A stretch of 64,000 nt of DNA from Blastococcus aurantiacus (GTDB lineage Bacteria; Actinomycetota; Actinomycetes; Mycobacteriales; Geodermatophilaceae): the NCBI RefSeq assembly GCF_900102425.1, contig NZ_FNBT01000005.1, positions 248,001 through 312,000 of the forward strand. The letters run 5' to 3'. The notes under the pieces are model-generated. The model was not told the origin of the DNA and did not search any database. It saw only the letters and a list, made by a program, of their open reading frames with translations. Numbering within the stretch: the first letter of the stretch is position 1; each line of letters begins with the position of its first letter. Below are positions 8,542-18,800 of this stretch, piece by piece. Position numbers and translations under genes: made by a program.

Positions 8542-10029
8542 ATGCCCGCTGAGACGGAGGCGCCCGCGGGCCTGAAGCGGGCTGCCTCGTGGTCGCTGGT
8601 ATTGAACGGCGGTCGCGCCATAATCAGCACGCTGGTGCTGCTGGTCCTGGCTGGCATACTCGGGCCGAGGGACTTCGGAACGGTGGCCATCGCATCGCTC
8701 TTCGTGCTGCTGTTTCAGGTGGCATTCCAGCAAGGCCTCGGGCCAGCCCTCGTCGCCCGACAGGTCGTGGATGAGCAGGTGCTTAATGTGGCCTTCCGGC
8801 TTGCACTGGTCGGCAGCCTGACGCTCGCGGCTGTCACGCTAGTCTTGAGCCAACCCATTGGACTGCTCTTCGGTAGCAAAGAACTACCCTCAGTCCTCTG
8901 CGCCTTGGTGGTGACCCTGCCGCTGCTGGCAGTCGACCTAGTTCCCGACGCCTTGGCACGCCGGCGGTCGGACTTTCGCTTGCTCGCGGTCCGGGGCCTC
9001 GCCGGACTCCTTGTCGGCGGAGTTGTCGGTGTGTGTGCGGCCGTCGCCGGCGCGGGTGTGTGGGCTCTGGTGGCTCAGCAACTCGCTGGGGCGCTTGTTT
9101 CAACAACTGTCCTGCTTGCGCGGTCGCCTTGGCGCCCCTCAATCCACGGCCCGGGCCCTTGGCGCTGCCCCGATATCAGAAAGAGCCTCCTGGCGTACTC
9201 GACCCGGTCGAGCGCAGCAGACACCGCACAACTGCTCATCGGGAATCTCGACACCCTGCTTGTGGGCCTGTTCATGGGCACACGGTCTGTGGGGTTGTAC
9301 CGGCTCGCGAGCCGTATCGCGTCCATGGTTTTGGACGTATCGGTACGAAGCGGGCAATCGGCCGTATTGCCGGACTTGGCACGTCTCCAGGGCGCATCCC
9401 GAGACGATTTCCATAAGCGCGTTCTCAAGATTCAACGGGGCACATGTTTGCTCGCGATGCCCCTCTTTGGCATCCTGGCCGGCGCAGCGCTGCCAGCACC
9501 GCGGATGCTTGGGGAAGCGTGGAAGGACGCGGGCTTGCCGCTCATGGTGCTTGCACTGAGTGGATTGGTTGCTGTGCTCGCCGCCATTGCGCCACCGCTC
9601 CTGCAGGCGGTAAGCCGCCCAGGCCTACTAGCGGCGGTGAACGGTCTAACACTGCTAACGACGGCGGCTGGCATTGTCGTCATCGGCGTGATGGCCGACC
9701 ATTGGTCCGTCCCCACTCAGTTGGCCCTTGTTGCTAGCGTCCGGCTCGCAGTGAGTGCGTGCATCGTCGTGCCATTGTCCCTCTGGGCTCTCACCATAAG
9801 CACTGGACTCCGCTTGCGTGAGGTCTGGAGTGAGTCTCTGCCGGGCATCTGCGCCGGGACAGCTGCTCTCCTCGCCGGGCTGGCCGTCATAGCGTCTCCC
9901 TTAACTGACCTCGGACATCTGCATGCCACCCTCGGTGCGGGTGCCTGCAGCGCCGCAGCGGGACTGACGTGTGTCGCATGGTTCGAGCGAGAGAGGCTGA
10001 CTCCGCTCCTCAGAAGGCGCGGACATTGA
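8542..10029 (+). CDS. Wzx-like oligosaccharide flippase (MATE/MOP superfamily)
   Basis: 495 residues with 12 or more hydrophobic segments. The N-terminal pattern GLKRAASWSLVLNGGRAIISTLVLLVLAGILGPRDFGTVAIA is characteristic of polysaccharide-synthesis flippases; internal YSTRSSAADTAQLLIGNLDTLLVG also fits. It would move lipid-linked repeat units across the cytoplasmic membrane. With the Wzz-like and Wzy-like genes just downstream it completes a Wzy-dependent assembly set. No initiating sugar-phosphate transferase is in the window. Confidence 0.85.
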   Translation: MPAETEAPAGLKRAASWSLVLNGGRAIISTLVLLVLAGILGPRDFGTVAIASLFVLLFQVAFQQGLGPALVARQVVDEQVLNVAFRLALVGSLTLAAVTLVLSQPIGLLFGSKELPSVLCALVVTLPLLAVDLVPDALARRRSDFRLLAVRGLAGLLVGGVVGVCAAVAGAGVWALVAQQLAGALVSTTVLLARSPWRPSIHGPGPWRCPDIRKSLLAYSTRSSAADTAQLLIGNLDTLLVGLFMGTRSVGLYRLASRIASMVLDVSVRSGQSAVLPDLARLQGASRDDFHKRVLKIQRGTCLLAMPLFGILAGAALPAPRMLGEAWKDAGLPLMVLALSGLVAVLAAIAPPLLQAVSRPGLLAAVNGLTLLTTAAGIVVIGVMADHWSVPTQLALVASVRLAVSACIVVPLSLWALTISTGLRLREVWSESLPGICAGTAALLAGLAVIASPLTDLGHLHATLGAGACSAAAGLTCVAWFERERLTPLLRRRGH

Positions 10030-10456
10030 CGGTTCAGGAGATGCCCATTGTGCCAACAGCGAGTTGTCCGTTCACCGGCCGAGTGTCGAGAGCTGATCAA
10101 TCGCCGCGGCAGGCTGCTTGGAGGTCCCGACGGCTCTCCGCGCGCGCAGATGACCGAAGGGCATGCAGTCCGCTAGCAGCCAGTTGCGCGTCTTCCAGGC
10201 ACCCAGAGTGCGGCGGCCGAGGGCCAGCCGCTACCCCCGCATTGCAGGGCTCAGCCCGGGAGAGCGGCGCTTCGGTGAGCGCGGTGCGGCAGGGCGACGG
10301 TCTGGGCTTGACAGTATCTCGCTGAAGGCCAGTTCGAGCGGCATCTGTTCCCGTGCCGGGAGAAGCGGCGCTCCCAGTCTGACCAGGGCCGTCGAACCGC
10401 TTGCGGCTAAGATGCGCACTCGAATCATCAATCAGAATCCATCCGGAAGGCGGACT
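10030..10456. other. 427-base region before the Wzz-like gene
   Basis: The plus-strand frame of the Wzz-like gene is open back to about 10163, but its upstream translation is Arg/Ser-rich and unlike the family. No other protein, RNA or strong hairpin was recognised. It probably carries the promoter of the Wzz-Wzy pair. Confidence 0.35.
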
Positions 10457-11212
10457 GTGGATCTCGCACAGCTTCTCCGAGCCGTTCGGCGGCGGTGGTA
10501 CGTAGTCCTGCCCTTGACGCTCATCACGATCGTCCTTGCCTTCGCCGTGCGAGCTGGTGTCCAACCTGGCTACACCGTGACCGGCAGCGTGATCGTACTT
10601 CCTCCAGGCGCGGCGCGAGTGGCCACGTCCGAGGGCATCGGGATCGAGCCAGTCAATCCCTTACTCAACTTCAACTCCTCCACCCAGATTTCGTCGCAGG
10701 CGCTCGCCATTCTCGCCTCGGGGCCCGAGTTTCGAGAGCGCGCTGCAGCCGGATCAACGCTTGCAACCTACTCAGTCGTCGCCCGAGAGCGACAGCCAAT
10801 AGTCGACATCCTGGTAGAGTCGAAGAGTCGCGAAACCGCGCTGGATACCGCCTCCCGTGTCATCGTCGGTCTGGGGCAGGAACTGAGCCGCCAGCAGCCA
10901 CTCCCAACGCCGGAGTCTCAGTTAACAATCAAAACACTGGCACAACCTAGCGTCGCCGCGGTAGATAACTCTCGACTGCGCTCTCTTGTTGTAGCACTCG
11001 GGGCTGGCCTTCTCCTGACGCTCGGATTGACGGTCCTGGTCGACGCTCTTGCAATCAGACGGGGGCGACCAGCGGGGCGTCGACACGCATCCACGTCCAC
11101 CAAGTCGGACGAGCTCGGGCAGCCTTCAGCATCCCTGAATGGACAGAAGTCGCCGGGCGACAAGGAGGCTGGCCAGAGTTCCCCTGACATCACTCCGCGA
11201 GACGCCCGATAG
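10457..11212 (+). CDS. Wzz-like chain-length / polysaccharide co-polymerase protein
   Basis: 251 residues from GTG 10457, selected because GGAAGG lies six bases upstream; ATG 10412 in the same frame lacks a ribosome site. VDLAQLLRAVRRRWYVV leads into TM1 (about residues 20-38), then an extracytoplasmic domain with NFNSSTQISSQALAILASG, and TM2 (SLVVALGAGLLLTLGLTVLVDAL). The C-terminal tail is about 60 polar residues without a kinase domain. It matches actinobacterial Wzz proteins that set polymer length. Its stop overlaps the next start by one base (TAGTG). Confidence 0.75.
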   Translation: MDLAQLLRAVRRRWYVVLPLTLITIVLAFAVRAGVQPGYTVTGSVIVLPPGAARVATSEGIGIEPVNPLLNFNSSTQISSQALAILASGPEFRERAAAGSTLATYSVVARERQPIVDILVESKSRETALDTASRVIVGLGQELSRQQPLPTPESQLTIKTLAQPSVAAVDNSRLRSLVVALGAGLLLTLGLTVLVDALAIRRGRPAGRRHASTSTKSDELGQPSASLNGQKSPGDKEAGQSSPDITPRDAR

Positions 11213-12597
11213 TGTCTCAGGTCAGACAGTTTGTAGCACGTCATGCCCGACCGTCGCCCGACTACCTCAATGCCGGCAACTTGATTGTCGTATTCATTTG
11301 CCTGCTGTATATCCTTCCTGCACGTCTCGTCTTCCCTGGAATGGGAGGCGCCGGGCGGCCAGCAGTGGTTGCCGGTCTCGGACTCCTGCTGTGGTGGCTC
11401 CTAACGCGACTGCATCCAACACTCATTATTCGTACGGTGCAGCCGGTGCGATGGGTGCTTCTCGTCCTCGTCATTACCTTCCTAGCGGCATATATTGCTG
11501 GATTCGATAGAGGCTTATTGCCCCTCGAGGCACGGAGCGCCGATAGGTATCTCTTGACCCTCGGGTCATGGCTAGGGGTGGCCTTAATAGCTGCCGATGG
11601 GTTGCGGAATCGCAAGGACGTCGACCGCATTATCGGCGCTCTAGTCGGATTGAGCGCCTTCAGTGCCGCGCTGGGAACACTGCAGTTTTACGGATTGGAC
11701 TTGTCACCATATATCCAAATACCGGGTCTCGTATACAATCGGGAGCTCGTCGGCCTAGGCTTGCGTGGTGGCCCTGGATTCAGTCGCGTCTACGGAACGC
11801 AGCAGCACTACATCGAGTTCGGAGTAGTGCTCGCCATGGTGCTACCGCTGGCAATCCATCGTGCAATCACCGCGACCACAACCCGTTCAATACGGCGACG
11901 CTGGATCATAGTGGGAATCCTCGCCGCCGCAGTTCCGTTCTCAGTGTCTCGGGCGGGGTTCCTGGGGTTGACCATAGCCTTTGTAGCGCTGTGCTCGGTG
12001 TGGCCTCGCGCCTTTCGTATGAAAGCGATCCTCGTCGCCGTCATGGCGCTCGGCCTGTTCCGTGTCATTAATCCCGGGGTTCTAGGGACGATCAGATCTG
12101 CCTTTCTGAACTACGGTAATGACCCGAGTATCATCAATCGCCGTGCGGACTACGCTGCGACGAGCTCCTATATTACGGATCGCCCGTGGTTCGGACGTGG
12201 TCTGGGTAGCTACGTCCCTGAAATCTACCGCGTGCTTGACAATCAGTTCTTATCTTCGCTTCTAGACGTCGGGCTTGTCGGCACTGTGGCGTTGACCGCT
12301 GTATACCTGGGTACGTATGCCCTGGGTCGAGTCGTGCGCAAGAACGCCACTCGCACGGACGACGCGCACCTCGGACAAGCTCTGGCCGCCAGTGCCCTCG
12401 TGGCACTAGTCACCTCGCTCACCTTCGACGCATTAGCCTTCCCTACGTTCGCCGGACTTCTTTTTCTGCTTTTCGGTCTATCAGGAGCGCTATGGCGAAT
12501 AGCTCTGATGTCACCAAGAGTCCCGTCGGACCGACAGGAGCCCCTTGTCGCGCCCGCCTGGAAGGTCTTGGACGATGGGCTGCGAAAGACGGAGTAG
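11212..12597 (+). CDS. O-antigen ligase/polymerase-like membrane protein (Wzy)
   Basis: 461 residues with 10-12 membrane segments. The large extracytoplasmic loop between late TM helices (NRRADYAATSSYITDRPWFGRGLGSYVPE ...) carries the Wzy_C/WaaL-type signature with GxG and the downstream DNQFLSSLLDVGLVG. Such proteins polymerise lipid-linked repeat units or ligate them to an acceptor. GTG 11212 overlaps the Wzz stop, so the two are translationally coupled. Codon use is noticeably less GC-rich than in genes after 13.7 kb. Confidence 0.8.
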   Translation: MSQVRQFVARHARPSPDYLNAGNLIVVFICLLYILPARLVFPGMGGAGRPAVVAGLGLLLWWLLTRLHPTLIIRTVQPVRWVLLVLVITFLAAYIAGFDRGLLPLEARSADRYLLTLGSWLGVALIAADGLRNRKDVDRIIGALVGLSAFSAALGTLQFYGLDLSPYIQIPGLVYNRELVGLGLRGGPGFSRVYGTQQHYIEFGVVLAMVLPLAIHRAITATTTRSIRRRWIIVGILAAAVPFSVSRAGFLGLTIAFVALCSVWPRAFRMKAILVAVMALGLFRVINPGVLGTIRSAFLNYGNDPSIINRRADYAATSSYITDRPWFGRGLGSYVPEIYRVLDNQFLSSLLDVGLVGTVALTAVYLGTYALGRVVRKNATRTDDAHLGQALAASALVALVTSLTFDALAFPTFAGLLFLLFGLSGALWRIALMSPRVPSDRQEPLVAPAWKVLDDGLRKTE

Positions 12598-13357
12598 AAG
12601 GGCGCAGAGCCACACACCGCGGCGGGAGTGCGCGCGCACGATAGTGGTCTACGGGGTTGGCTGCGCGTATAACGGGCCTGTGTTTTGCGCTGCGAACCTT
12701 CAGCGTTCGGCGCTTCCGGCGGCCGGCATCCTGATCGTCGACCCTCGAAGCATCCGCGTACTCGAAGTCGCCTGTCTCGACCCCGTCAACAGCCTCTGAA
12801 CCAGAATGGCGAAATTCTCGGCGACCACCGACCGCTTTGGAACGTCCTTTCGTCCCCCAGTGCGCTGCCCTGATGATGCGATTGCTCTAACATGCACGCC
12901 TAGCATCACAATGCTTGTTGCGCCGATGAAGCGATGCGCTCAATGGCGCGTCCGCACACGAGCCCAAGGTTCTGCGTACGCTAGCGTGGATTCCCTAAGT
13001 GGATGCCACCCAGAATTGTCTTATCTAGGTGTACCTCTAGTGGCCTCGCCCGTCAAACGCACCCAAGGGTCGGATCGAAATATGCGCCTCGCGCTCACGC
13101 TAGCCGAGACCGCTGACTGTGGCCGCCGAACAGTGCGCATGGCCATCGGCCCCCCGCGACAACCATCGTCGGGTTGCCGCGGCCGACGCCGGACTGAGGG
13201 CCGCTTTCGGTGTTCGCGCGCGTACGCAACCCGGATAGGTTCAGGGGTCGCCCCGCCGCTCGACCGGTCCCAGGCGCTCGAGCTTTCAACTTCGCCGCAG
13301 TTGGCGGCATTGCTTCAGTGCTGCGAACACTGCTTCGGCGTCTGATGCATCACCGGA
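12598..13357. other. 760-base apparently non-coding region at the island edge
   Basis: Lies between the polysaccharide locus and the formate dehydrogenase block. Open frames here (for example plus 12806-13345) are rich in Arg/Ser/Pro, have no recognisable domain and no ribosome site. I searched by eye for a tRNA-Sec with CUA anticodon and found none. It may be decayed coding sequence at the junction of an acquired island. Confidence 0.4.
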
Positions 13358-13501
13358 TCACAAGACGAAGAAGAAGAAGAAGAATCCGACGAACATCGCC
13401 GCAGCCATATACGTCCACACCAAGGTGCGAGCGCTTGCGACGCGCGCCCGATCGGCGTGCTCCTGGTCAAAGCCATCCGTCACGAAAGTATGGTCCCACA
13501 T
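13358..13501 (-). CDS. Small predicted membrane protein (47 aa)
   Basis: Translates from ATG 13501 as an acidic N-terminus (MWDHTFVTDGFDQEHADRAR) followed by one hydrophobic helix ending FVGFFFFFFVL. The six-Phe run is the GAA repeat visible on the plus strand at 13367-13384. GGGAGG is about 13 bases upstream, a little far. It is downstream of fdhC in the same direction, so it could be a late operon member. No family recognised; it could be a chance frame. Confidence 0.4.
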   Translation of the reverse strand: MWDHTFVTDGFDQEHADRARVASARTLVWTYMAAAMFVGFFFFFFVL

Positions 13502-13735
13502 CGGAACGGTACGTCCTCCCGTCGGCAGCGACCCGGATGCCGAGGTGGCGCAGTTGGCCGTCCAGAGCAGCGTGCCCCCCGGTCAACGTGAATGCGCGAT
13601 CGTCAGCCTTGAGCGTGCCGCCGCGGCGTTGACCACCTGGTCGGCCGCGCCGTCGGGCCCTACGGCCGGGTGAACCTGTAGCCGCCTCACCCCTCGTCCG
13701 TCACATTGGCATATAGATTCGCCACAGGAGCGCGC

Positions 13736-14797
13736 TCAGGGAGTGACGAAGCGAACCCCGCCGTCCTTGCCCGGTGCACCGGCCGCGCGTGCGGCCATGC
13801 GGGCCCGCTGCGGAACCACGATGTACTTCGGGTCCTTGGTGCTTGCGATGCCGGCCTCGAAGACGCCGAAGCGGGTGAGCAGCGAGCCCGCCGCCAATAG
13901 CGCCCCTGACGTAACCGCCCCCCACCGGCGGCGCCCGGCCACCACGGCCAGCCCCAAGCCCATGGTGGTGCACGCCTTGGCCGCGCGCATGAACTGGCCC
14001 GGCCGTCCCTCGTGGTACGGCTCCGCCACGACGCTCTCACTGCCCTCGATGCCCCGGATCACGGCGAGTTCGATGCCGGCACCGAGAATCGCCATCTTCC
14101 GCGCGGGCTCGGCCTCCCCCACCGGCGTGAACGCCATGCAGATTCCGCCACCAGCGGCCATCGCCGACCCGCCGAACACGAACGGCAGCTTCGTGTGGAA
14201 CTCGTGCCACGACGGCACCGCCGTGTTGGCCAGCAGCACGCCGGTGTAGGTTGCCAGCGGCCCGCCGAAGATCGCGGAGACAACGCCGCCGAACCGCTTG
14301 AGCCGCGGGAACCAGCCCAGCAGCTCCACCGCCGCCGTCGCCCCGGCCGCCGCGCTGAACGGCGCCAGGATGTAGGTGCCCACCGACAGCGGCGAGGTCA
14401 CCTTCAGCACGCGCAGCATGTGCAGGAACCGCTCGGGACGGCCCAGGTCGTGGATGAGGAAGACCACCGACAGGATCGATCCGCCGCCTGCGGTGAGCCG
14501 GGCGGCGCGGGTCAGCGCCGGCCGGTCGGTGACGTCGGCCAGGGCGCCGAGAATCGCCGAGGACCCCGCCGCCCCGCCCAGGAACAGGTAGAGCGGCACG
14601 TCGGGCGACTTCCACACCGGCGTCTTGACGATCTGCCGGCCGTAGTACGAGGTGAATTCGACGTCGTCAACCATCGCGACCTCGCCGCGACCCCGACCGC
14701 CACCACGCCTGTGGCGCCTCTTGGTCGTCTGTTGCGTCGCCGGCCCGCGGTCGGCCTGGCGCCACCCGGCGCCCGGGCTGGTGATCCCGCCGGTCAT
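13736..14797 (-). CDS. Formate dehydrogenase membrane subunit (NrfD/PsrC family)
   Basis: 353 residues. ATG 14797 overlaps the fdhB stop (ATGA), which fixes this start although a second ATG begins at MVDDVEFTSYYGRQIVKTP. From there the protein has YYGRQIVKTPVWK, LFLGGAAGSSAILGALAD and further helices, the pattern of NrfD-like quinone-reactive integral subunits with 8-9 helices. It should accept electrons from the FdhB clusters and reduce menaquinone. The first 65 residues (TGGITSPGAG..., Arg-rich) are unusual and may be cytosolic. Unlike E. coli FdnI it has no cytochrome b556 haem pattern that I can see. Confidence 0.85.
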   Translation of the reverse strand: MTGGITSPGAGWRQADRGPATQQTTKRRHRRGGGRGRGEVAMVDDVEFTSYYGRQIVKTPVWKSPDVPLYLFLGGAAGSSAILGALADVTDRPALTRAARLTAGGGSILSVVFLIHDLGRPERFLHMLRVLKVTSPLSVGTYILAPFSAAAGATAAVELLGWFPRLKRFGGVVSAIFGGPLATYTGVLLANTAVPSWHEFHTKLPFVFGGSAMAAGGGICMAFTPVGEAEPARKMAILGAGIELAVIRGIEGSESVVAEPYHEGRPGQFMRAAKACTTMGLGLAVVAGRRRWGAVTSGALLAAGSLLTRFGVFEAGIASTKDPKYIVVPQRARMAARAAGAPGKDGGVRFVTP

Positions 14798-15861
14798 GAG
14801 CGCCGCGAACCGAGGATCGCCGTGACGGCTACCCCGACCATCATCACCGCGGCCTTGCCGGCCGCCTTCCACATGGCCGGTAGGTCACGCGTGGTCACGA
14901 TCGGGTCCGGCGGCAGGCCGTAGACCTCCGGCTCGTCGAGCAGCAGGAAGAACGCTCCCACTCCCCCGACGCCGTCGCTCTCGTCGCGCCCGTACAGCCG
15001 CGCCGTCTCCACGCCCTGACCCTTGAGCGTCTCCAGCCGCGCGTCGGCGCGGGCCTGCAGCTCATCCAGGTCGCCGAACTGGATCGACTGCGTGGGGCAG
15101 GCCGTCGCGCACGCCGGCTGCAGCCCGTCGGTCAGCCGGTCGTAGCACATCGTGCACTTGAAGACCCGGCCGTCGTCCTTGCGCTGGTCGATGACGCCGT
15201 AGGGGCAGGCGGCGACGCAGTAGCCGCAGCCGTTGCAGATGTCGCCCTGCACCACCACGGTGCCGAACTCGGTGCGGAACAGCGCTCCGGTCGGGCAGAC
15301 GTCCAGGCAGCCGGCGTGCGTGCAGTGCTTGCAGACGTCGGAGCTCATCAGCCACCGCACCTGCTTGTCCGCCCCGCTCTGGCCGGTCTGCGGGTCGAAC
15401 TCGCTCAGCGCCTCGGCGTTGAGCACGCTGCTCTGCTGGGCGTTGGCCAGGCTGACGTCATCCCCCGAGACTGCCGGGGACGGGCCGTGGTCGTGCCGGT
15501 CGTCGCCGGGCCGGCCAAAGGTCGGCATCGGTAGGTCGACCGCGCGGCTCTGCTCGATGAAGGCGACGTGCCGCCAAGAGTTGGCGCCCAGCTGGCCGGT
15601 GTTGTCATACGACATGCCGGACAGACCGAGGGCGTCCTTCACGCCGTGCGAGTCGTCCATCGGGAGCGTGTTCCACTCCTTGCAGGCCACCTCGCAGGCC
15701 TTGCAGCCGATGCAGACCGAGGTGTCGGTGAAGAACCCGACGCGCGCCGGGTGCTCCTCGACGTAACCGGACTGCTCGGTCACGTCGGGCACCGGGCCGT
15801 ACAGCCGGTTGCCGGGGTCGCGGCCGGTGAAGGCCGCGCTCGCGGAGCTGACCGAGGTCAT
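14794..15861 (-). CDS. fdhB: Formate dehydrogenase iron-sulfur subunit
   Basis: 355 residues from ATG 15861, with GAAGGG a few bases upstream. Four ferredoxin-like Cys clusters are visible in order: CIGCKACEVACKEWN, CKHCTHAGCLDVCPTGA, CNGCGYCVAACPYGV and CTMCYDRLTDGLQPACATACP, giving four [4Fe-4S] centres. A C-terminal hydrophobic stretch (KAAVMMVGVAVTAILG) resembles the single TM anchor of FdnH/FdoH. It passes electrons from FdhA to the membrane subunit. It starts 28 bases after the fdhA stop and overlaps fdhC by four. Confidence 0.95.
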   Translation of the reverse strand: MTSVSSASAAFTGRDPGNRLYGPVPDVTEQSGYVEEHPARVGFFTDTSVCIGCKACEVACKEWNTLPMDDSHGVKDALGLSGMSYDNTGQLGANSWRHVAFIEQSRAVDLPMPTFGRPGDDRHDHGPSPAVSGDDVSLANAQQSSVLNAEALSEFDPQTGQSGADKQVRWLMSSDVCKHCTHAGCLDVCPTGALFRTEFGTVVVQGDICNGCGYCVAACPYGVIDQRKDDGRVFKCTMCYDRLTDGLQPACATACPTQSIQFGDLDELQARADARLETLKGQGVETARLYGRDESDGVGGVGAFFLLLDEPEVYGLPPDPIVTTRDLPAMWKAAGKAAVMMVGVAVTAILGSRRS

Positions 15862-15889
15862 GCCGCGCCCTTCGCTCTGTTGGTGCCCG

Positions 15890-18800
15890 TCACAGGTTCG
15901 AGCCCTCGCCGGCGTCGGCCTCGACCGGGTCGCGGCCATTCACCCCGACCCGCCCGGATTGCACTCCGGCCCGGCGGCGGTAGTCCTCCACCAAATCGAG
16001 CATCGCGGGCCCGCGTGGACGTCGGCCCGGGATGATGTCGGCGGTGCTGACCTTGTCCTCCTGGATGTGCGTGTTCGGGTCCAGCGCGATGCCCAGCAGG
16101 TCGTTGGCCGAATCGCCGGTGGAGATGCCCGCGTAGGACCAGTGGTAGGGCATGCCGATCTGGTGCACGACCTGCCCGCCGCGCAGCCGGATCGGCCGCA
16201 TCCGCTCGGTGACCAGCACCTTCGCCTCGATAGCGGTCCGCGCGCTGACCAGCGTGGCGTACTCGCCGTTGCTCAGCCCGCGCAGCCGGGCCAGCTCGGG
16301 GCTCACCTCGACGAAGAACTCCGGCTGGAGCTCCGAGAGGTAGGGCAGCGTGCGACTCATGCCGCCCGCGGTGTGGTGCTCCGTCAGCCGGTAGGTGGTC
16401 ACCTGGAACGGGAAGACCTCGCTGCGGGAGGGGTTCTCCCGGTTCCACGGGCCGGGGATGCGCTCCACCGTCGGGTTCGCCTGGATCGGGTACAGGGCGT
16501 TCTCGACGACGGACTCCACCGGCTCGTAGTGCGTCGGCAGCGGGCCGTCGACCACCCCGGCCGGCGCGAACAGCCACGCCTTGCCGTCGCCCTGCATGAC
16601 GAACGGGTCGGTGCCGGCCAGCGCGTCCTGCGCCTTGGCGCCGTCCGGCGGCACGTAGTCCGGGCGCTTGTTCTTCTCGAAGTCTGGGACGTCGGAGCCG
16701 GTCCACTCACCGGCGTCCTCGTCCCACCACACGTACTTCTTGCGCTCGCTCCACGGCTTGCCCGCCGGATCGGCCGAGGCACGGTTGTAGAGCATCCGGC
16801 GGTTGAGCGGCCACGCCCAGCCCCATTCGGAGCCGGCCAGCCCCATCTGCTTCGCCGGCACCCGCCGGGCGGCCTGGTTGACCTCATCGGCGTAGACGCC
16901 GGTGTAGATCCAGCAGCCGCCGGAGGTCGAGCCGTCGTCCTTCATCTGCATGTAGGAGTTCAGCGCGCGCCCGTCCGGACCGACGCCGTTGATCTCCCGC
17001 AGCACCGCCTCGGCGTCGGGGTCCTGCGTCTCCCCGTGCACCGGGTAGTCCCAGGTGAGGTCCAGCAGCGGGCGGTCGCGCGGGTCGGTGGAGTCCGCCA
17101 GCCGCTCCCGCAGCATCCGGCCGAGGTGGTAGTAGAACCACAGGTCGCTGCGGGCGTCGTTCGGCGGCTCGACCGCCTTGTGTCGCCACTGCAACACCCG
17201 TTGGGTCTGGGTGAAGGTGCCTTCCTTCTCGACGTGCGTCGCCGCCGGCATGAAGAAGACCTCGGTGCCGATCGTCTCGGGGGCCAGCTCGCCCGTCTCG
17301 TGCTCGGGCCCTTCCTTCCAGAAGGTGGCCGACTCGATCATCTGCAGATCGCGGACGACCATCCAGTCGAGGTTGGCCAGGCCGAACCGGTTCATCCGGC
17401 CGTTGGGGTGCCCGACCGAGGGGTTCTCCCCGACCAGGAAATAGCCGGAGACCTTCCCCTCGATCATGTCGGCAATCGTCCGGTAGGAGCTGTGGTCGCC
17501 GTTGATCTTGGGCAGGTAGTCGAAGGCGAAGTCGTTCTCCGCCGTCGCCGCGTCGCCCCACCAGGCCTTGAGCAGGCTGGTCATGTACGCGCGCTTGTTG
17601 CCCCAGAACCCGGCCTTGCCGGCGGCGTCGGCGACGTACTCGTCGAGCGTCGCGTGCTGCATGGCGTGCGGCATCGGCAGGTATCCGGGCAGCAGGTTGT
17701 ACAGCGTCGGGATGTCGGTGGAGCCCTGAATGCTGGCATGCCCGCGCAGCGCCATGATCCCACCGCCGGGACGGCCGATGTTGCCCAGCAGCGTCTGCAG
17801 GATCGAGCAGGTGCGGATGTACTGCGCGCCCACGCTGTGCTGCGTCCAGCCCACCGAGTACACCCAGGCCGTCGTCCGGTCGCGGTTGCTGTTGTCGGTG
17901 ACCCACTTGGCGACCTGGAGGAACACCTCGGGCTCGATGCCGCAGACCTCGGACACCATTTCCGGGGTGTAGCGGGCGTAGTGCCGCTTGAGGATCTGGA
18001 AGACCGAGCGCGGGTGCTGCAGCGTCTCGTCGCGCCTGGGCTTCGCCGGGATCGTCGGGCCGCCGCTGCCGGCCGCCTGCGCCCGGTCGGTCTTCTTGAC
18101 GTCCGGGTGGTCGTCGGTGCGCTCCTGCTCGGCGGCCTCGGCCGGCTGCTCGGCGCCCGAATGGTTGGGCTCCTCCGGGTCGTACTGCCAGCTGCTGTCG
18201 TCGTACATGCGGTTCTCGGCGTCGAAACCGGAGAACAGGCCGTCGAGGTCCTCGGTGTCAGCGAACTCCTCGTTCACCAGGGCCGAGGCGTTCGTGTAGG
18301 CGACGACGTAGTCCTTGAAGTACAGGTCGTTGTCCAGCACGTACTTGATCAGCCCACCGAGGAACGCGATGTCGGTGCCCATGCGCAGCGGCACGTGCAG
18401 GTCGGCGATCGCGCTGGTGCGGGTGAACCGCGGGTCGATGTGCACGATCTTCGCGCCGCGCGCCTTTGCCTCGCTCACCCACTGGAAGCCCACCGGATGG
18501 CACTCGGCCATGTTGGAGCCCTCGATGACGATGCAGTCGGAGTTCGAGAGGTCCTCGAGGAAGTTGGTTGCGCCACCACGGCCGAACGAGGCACCCAGAC
18601 CGGGCACCGTGGAGGAGTGCTATATGCGGGCCTGGTTCTCGATCTGTATGGCGCCCAGGGCGCTGTACAGCTTCTTCATCAGGTAGTTCTCTTCATTGTC
18701 CAGCGTGGCGCCACCCAGGCTGGCGATGCCCATCGTGCGGTTGACCCGCTTGCCGCCGTCCTCCTCCTGCCAGCCCTTGCGGCGGGCCTCGAGGACGCGG

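Noticed and set aside
10163-10456. Extended N-terminus of the Wzz-like protein
   Set aside because: The extra residues are Arg/Ser-rich and unlike the family; GTG 10457 has a strong ribosome site.
12598-13357. A tRNA-Sec with CUA anticodon in the non-coding region
   Set aside because: CTCTAA-like strings near 12890 and 13035 have no pairing stems; no cloverleaf could be drawn.
18607-18622. Reading TAG in fdhA as a nonsense mutation making a pseudogene
   Set aside because: It falls exactly on the Sec position, is followed by a bSECIS hairpin, and the rest of the operon is intact.
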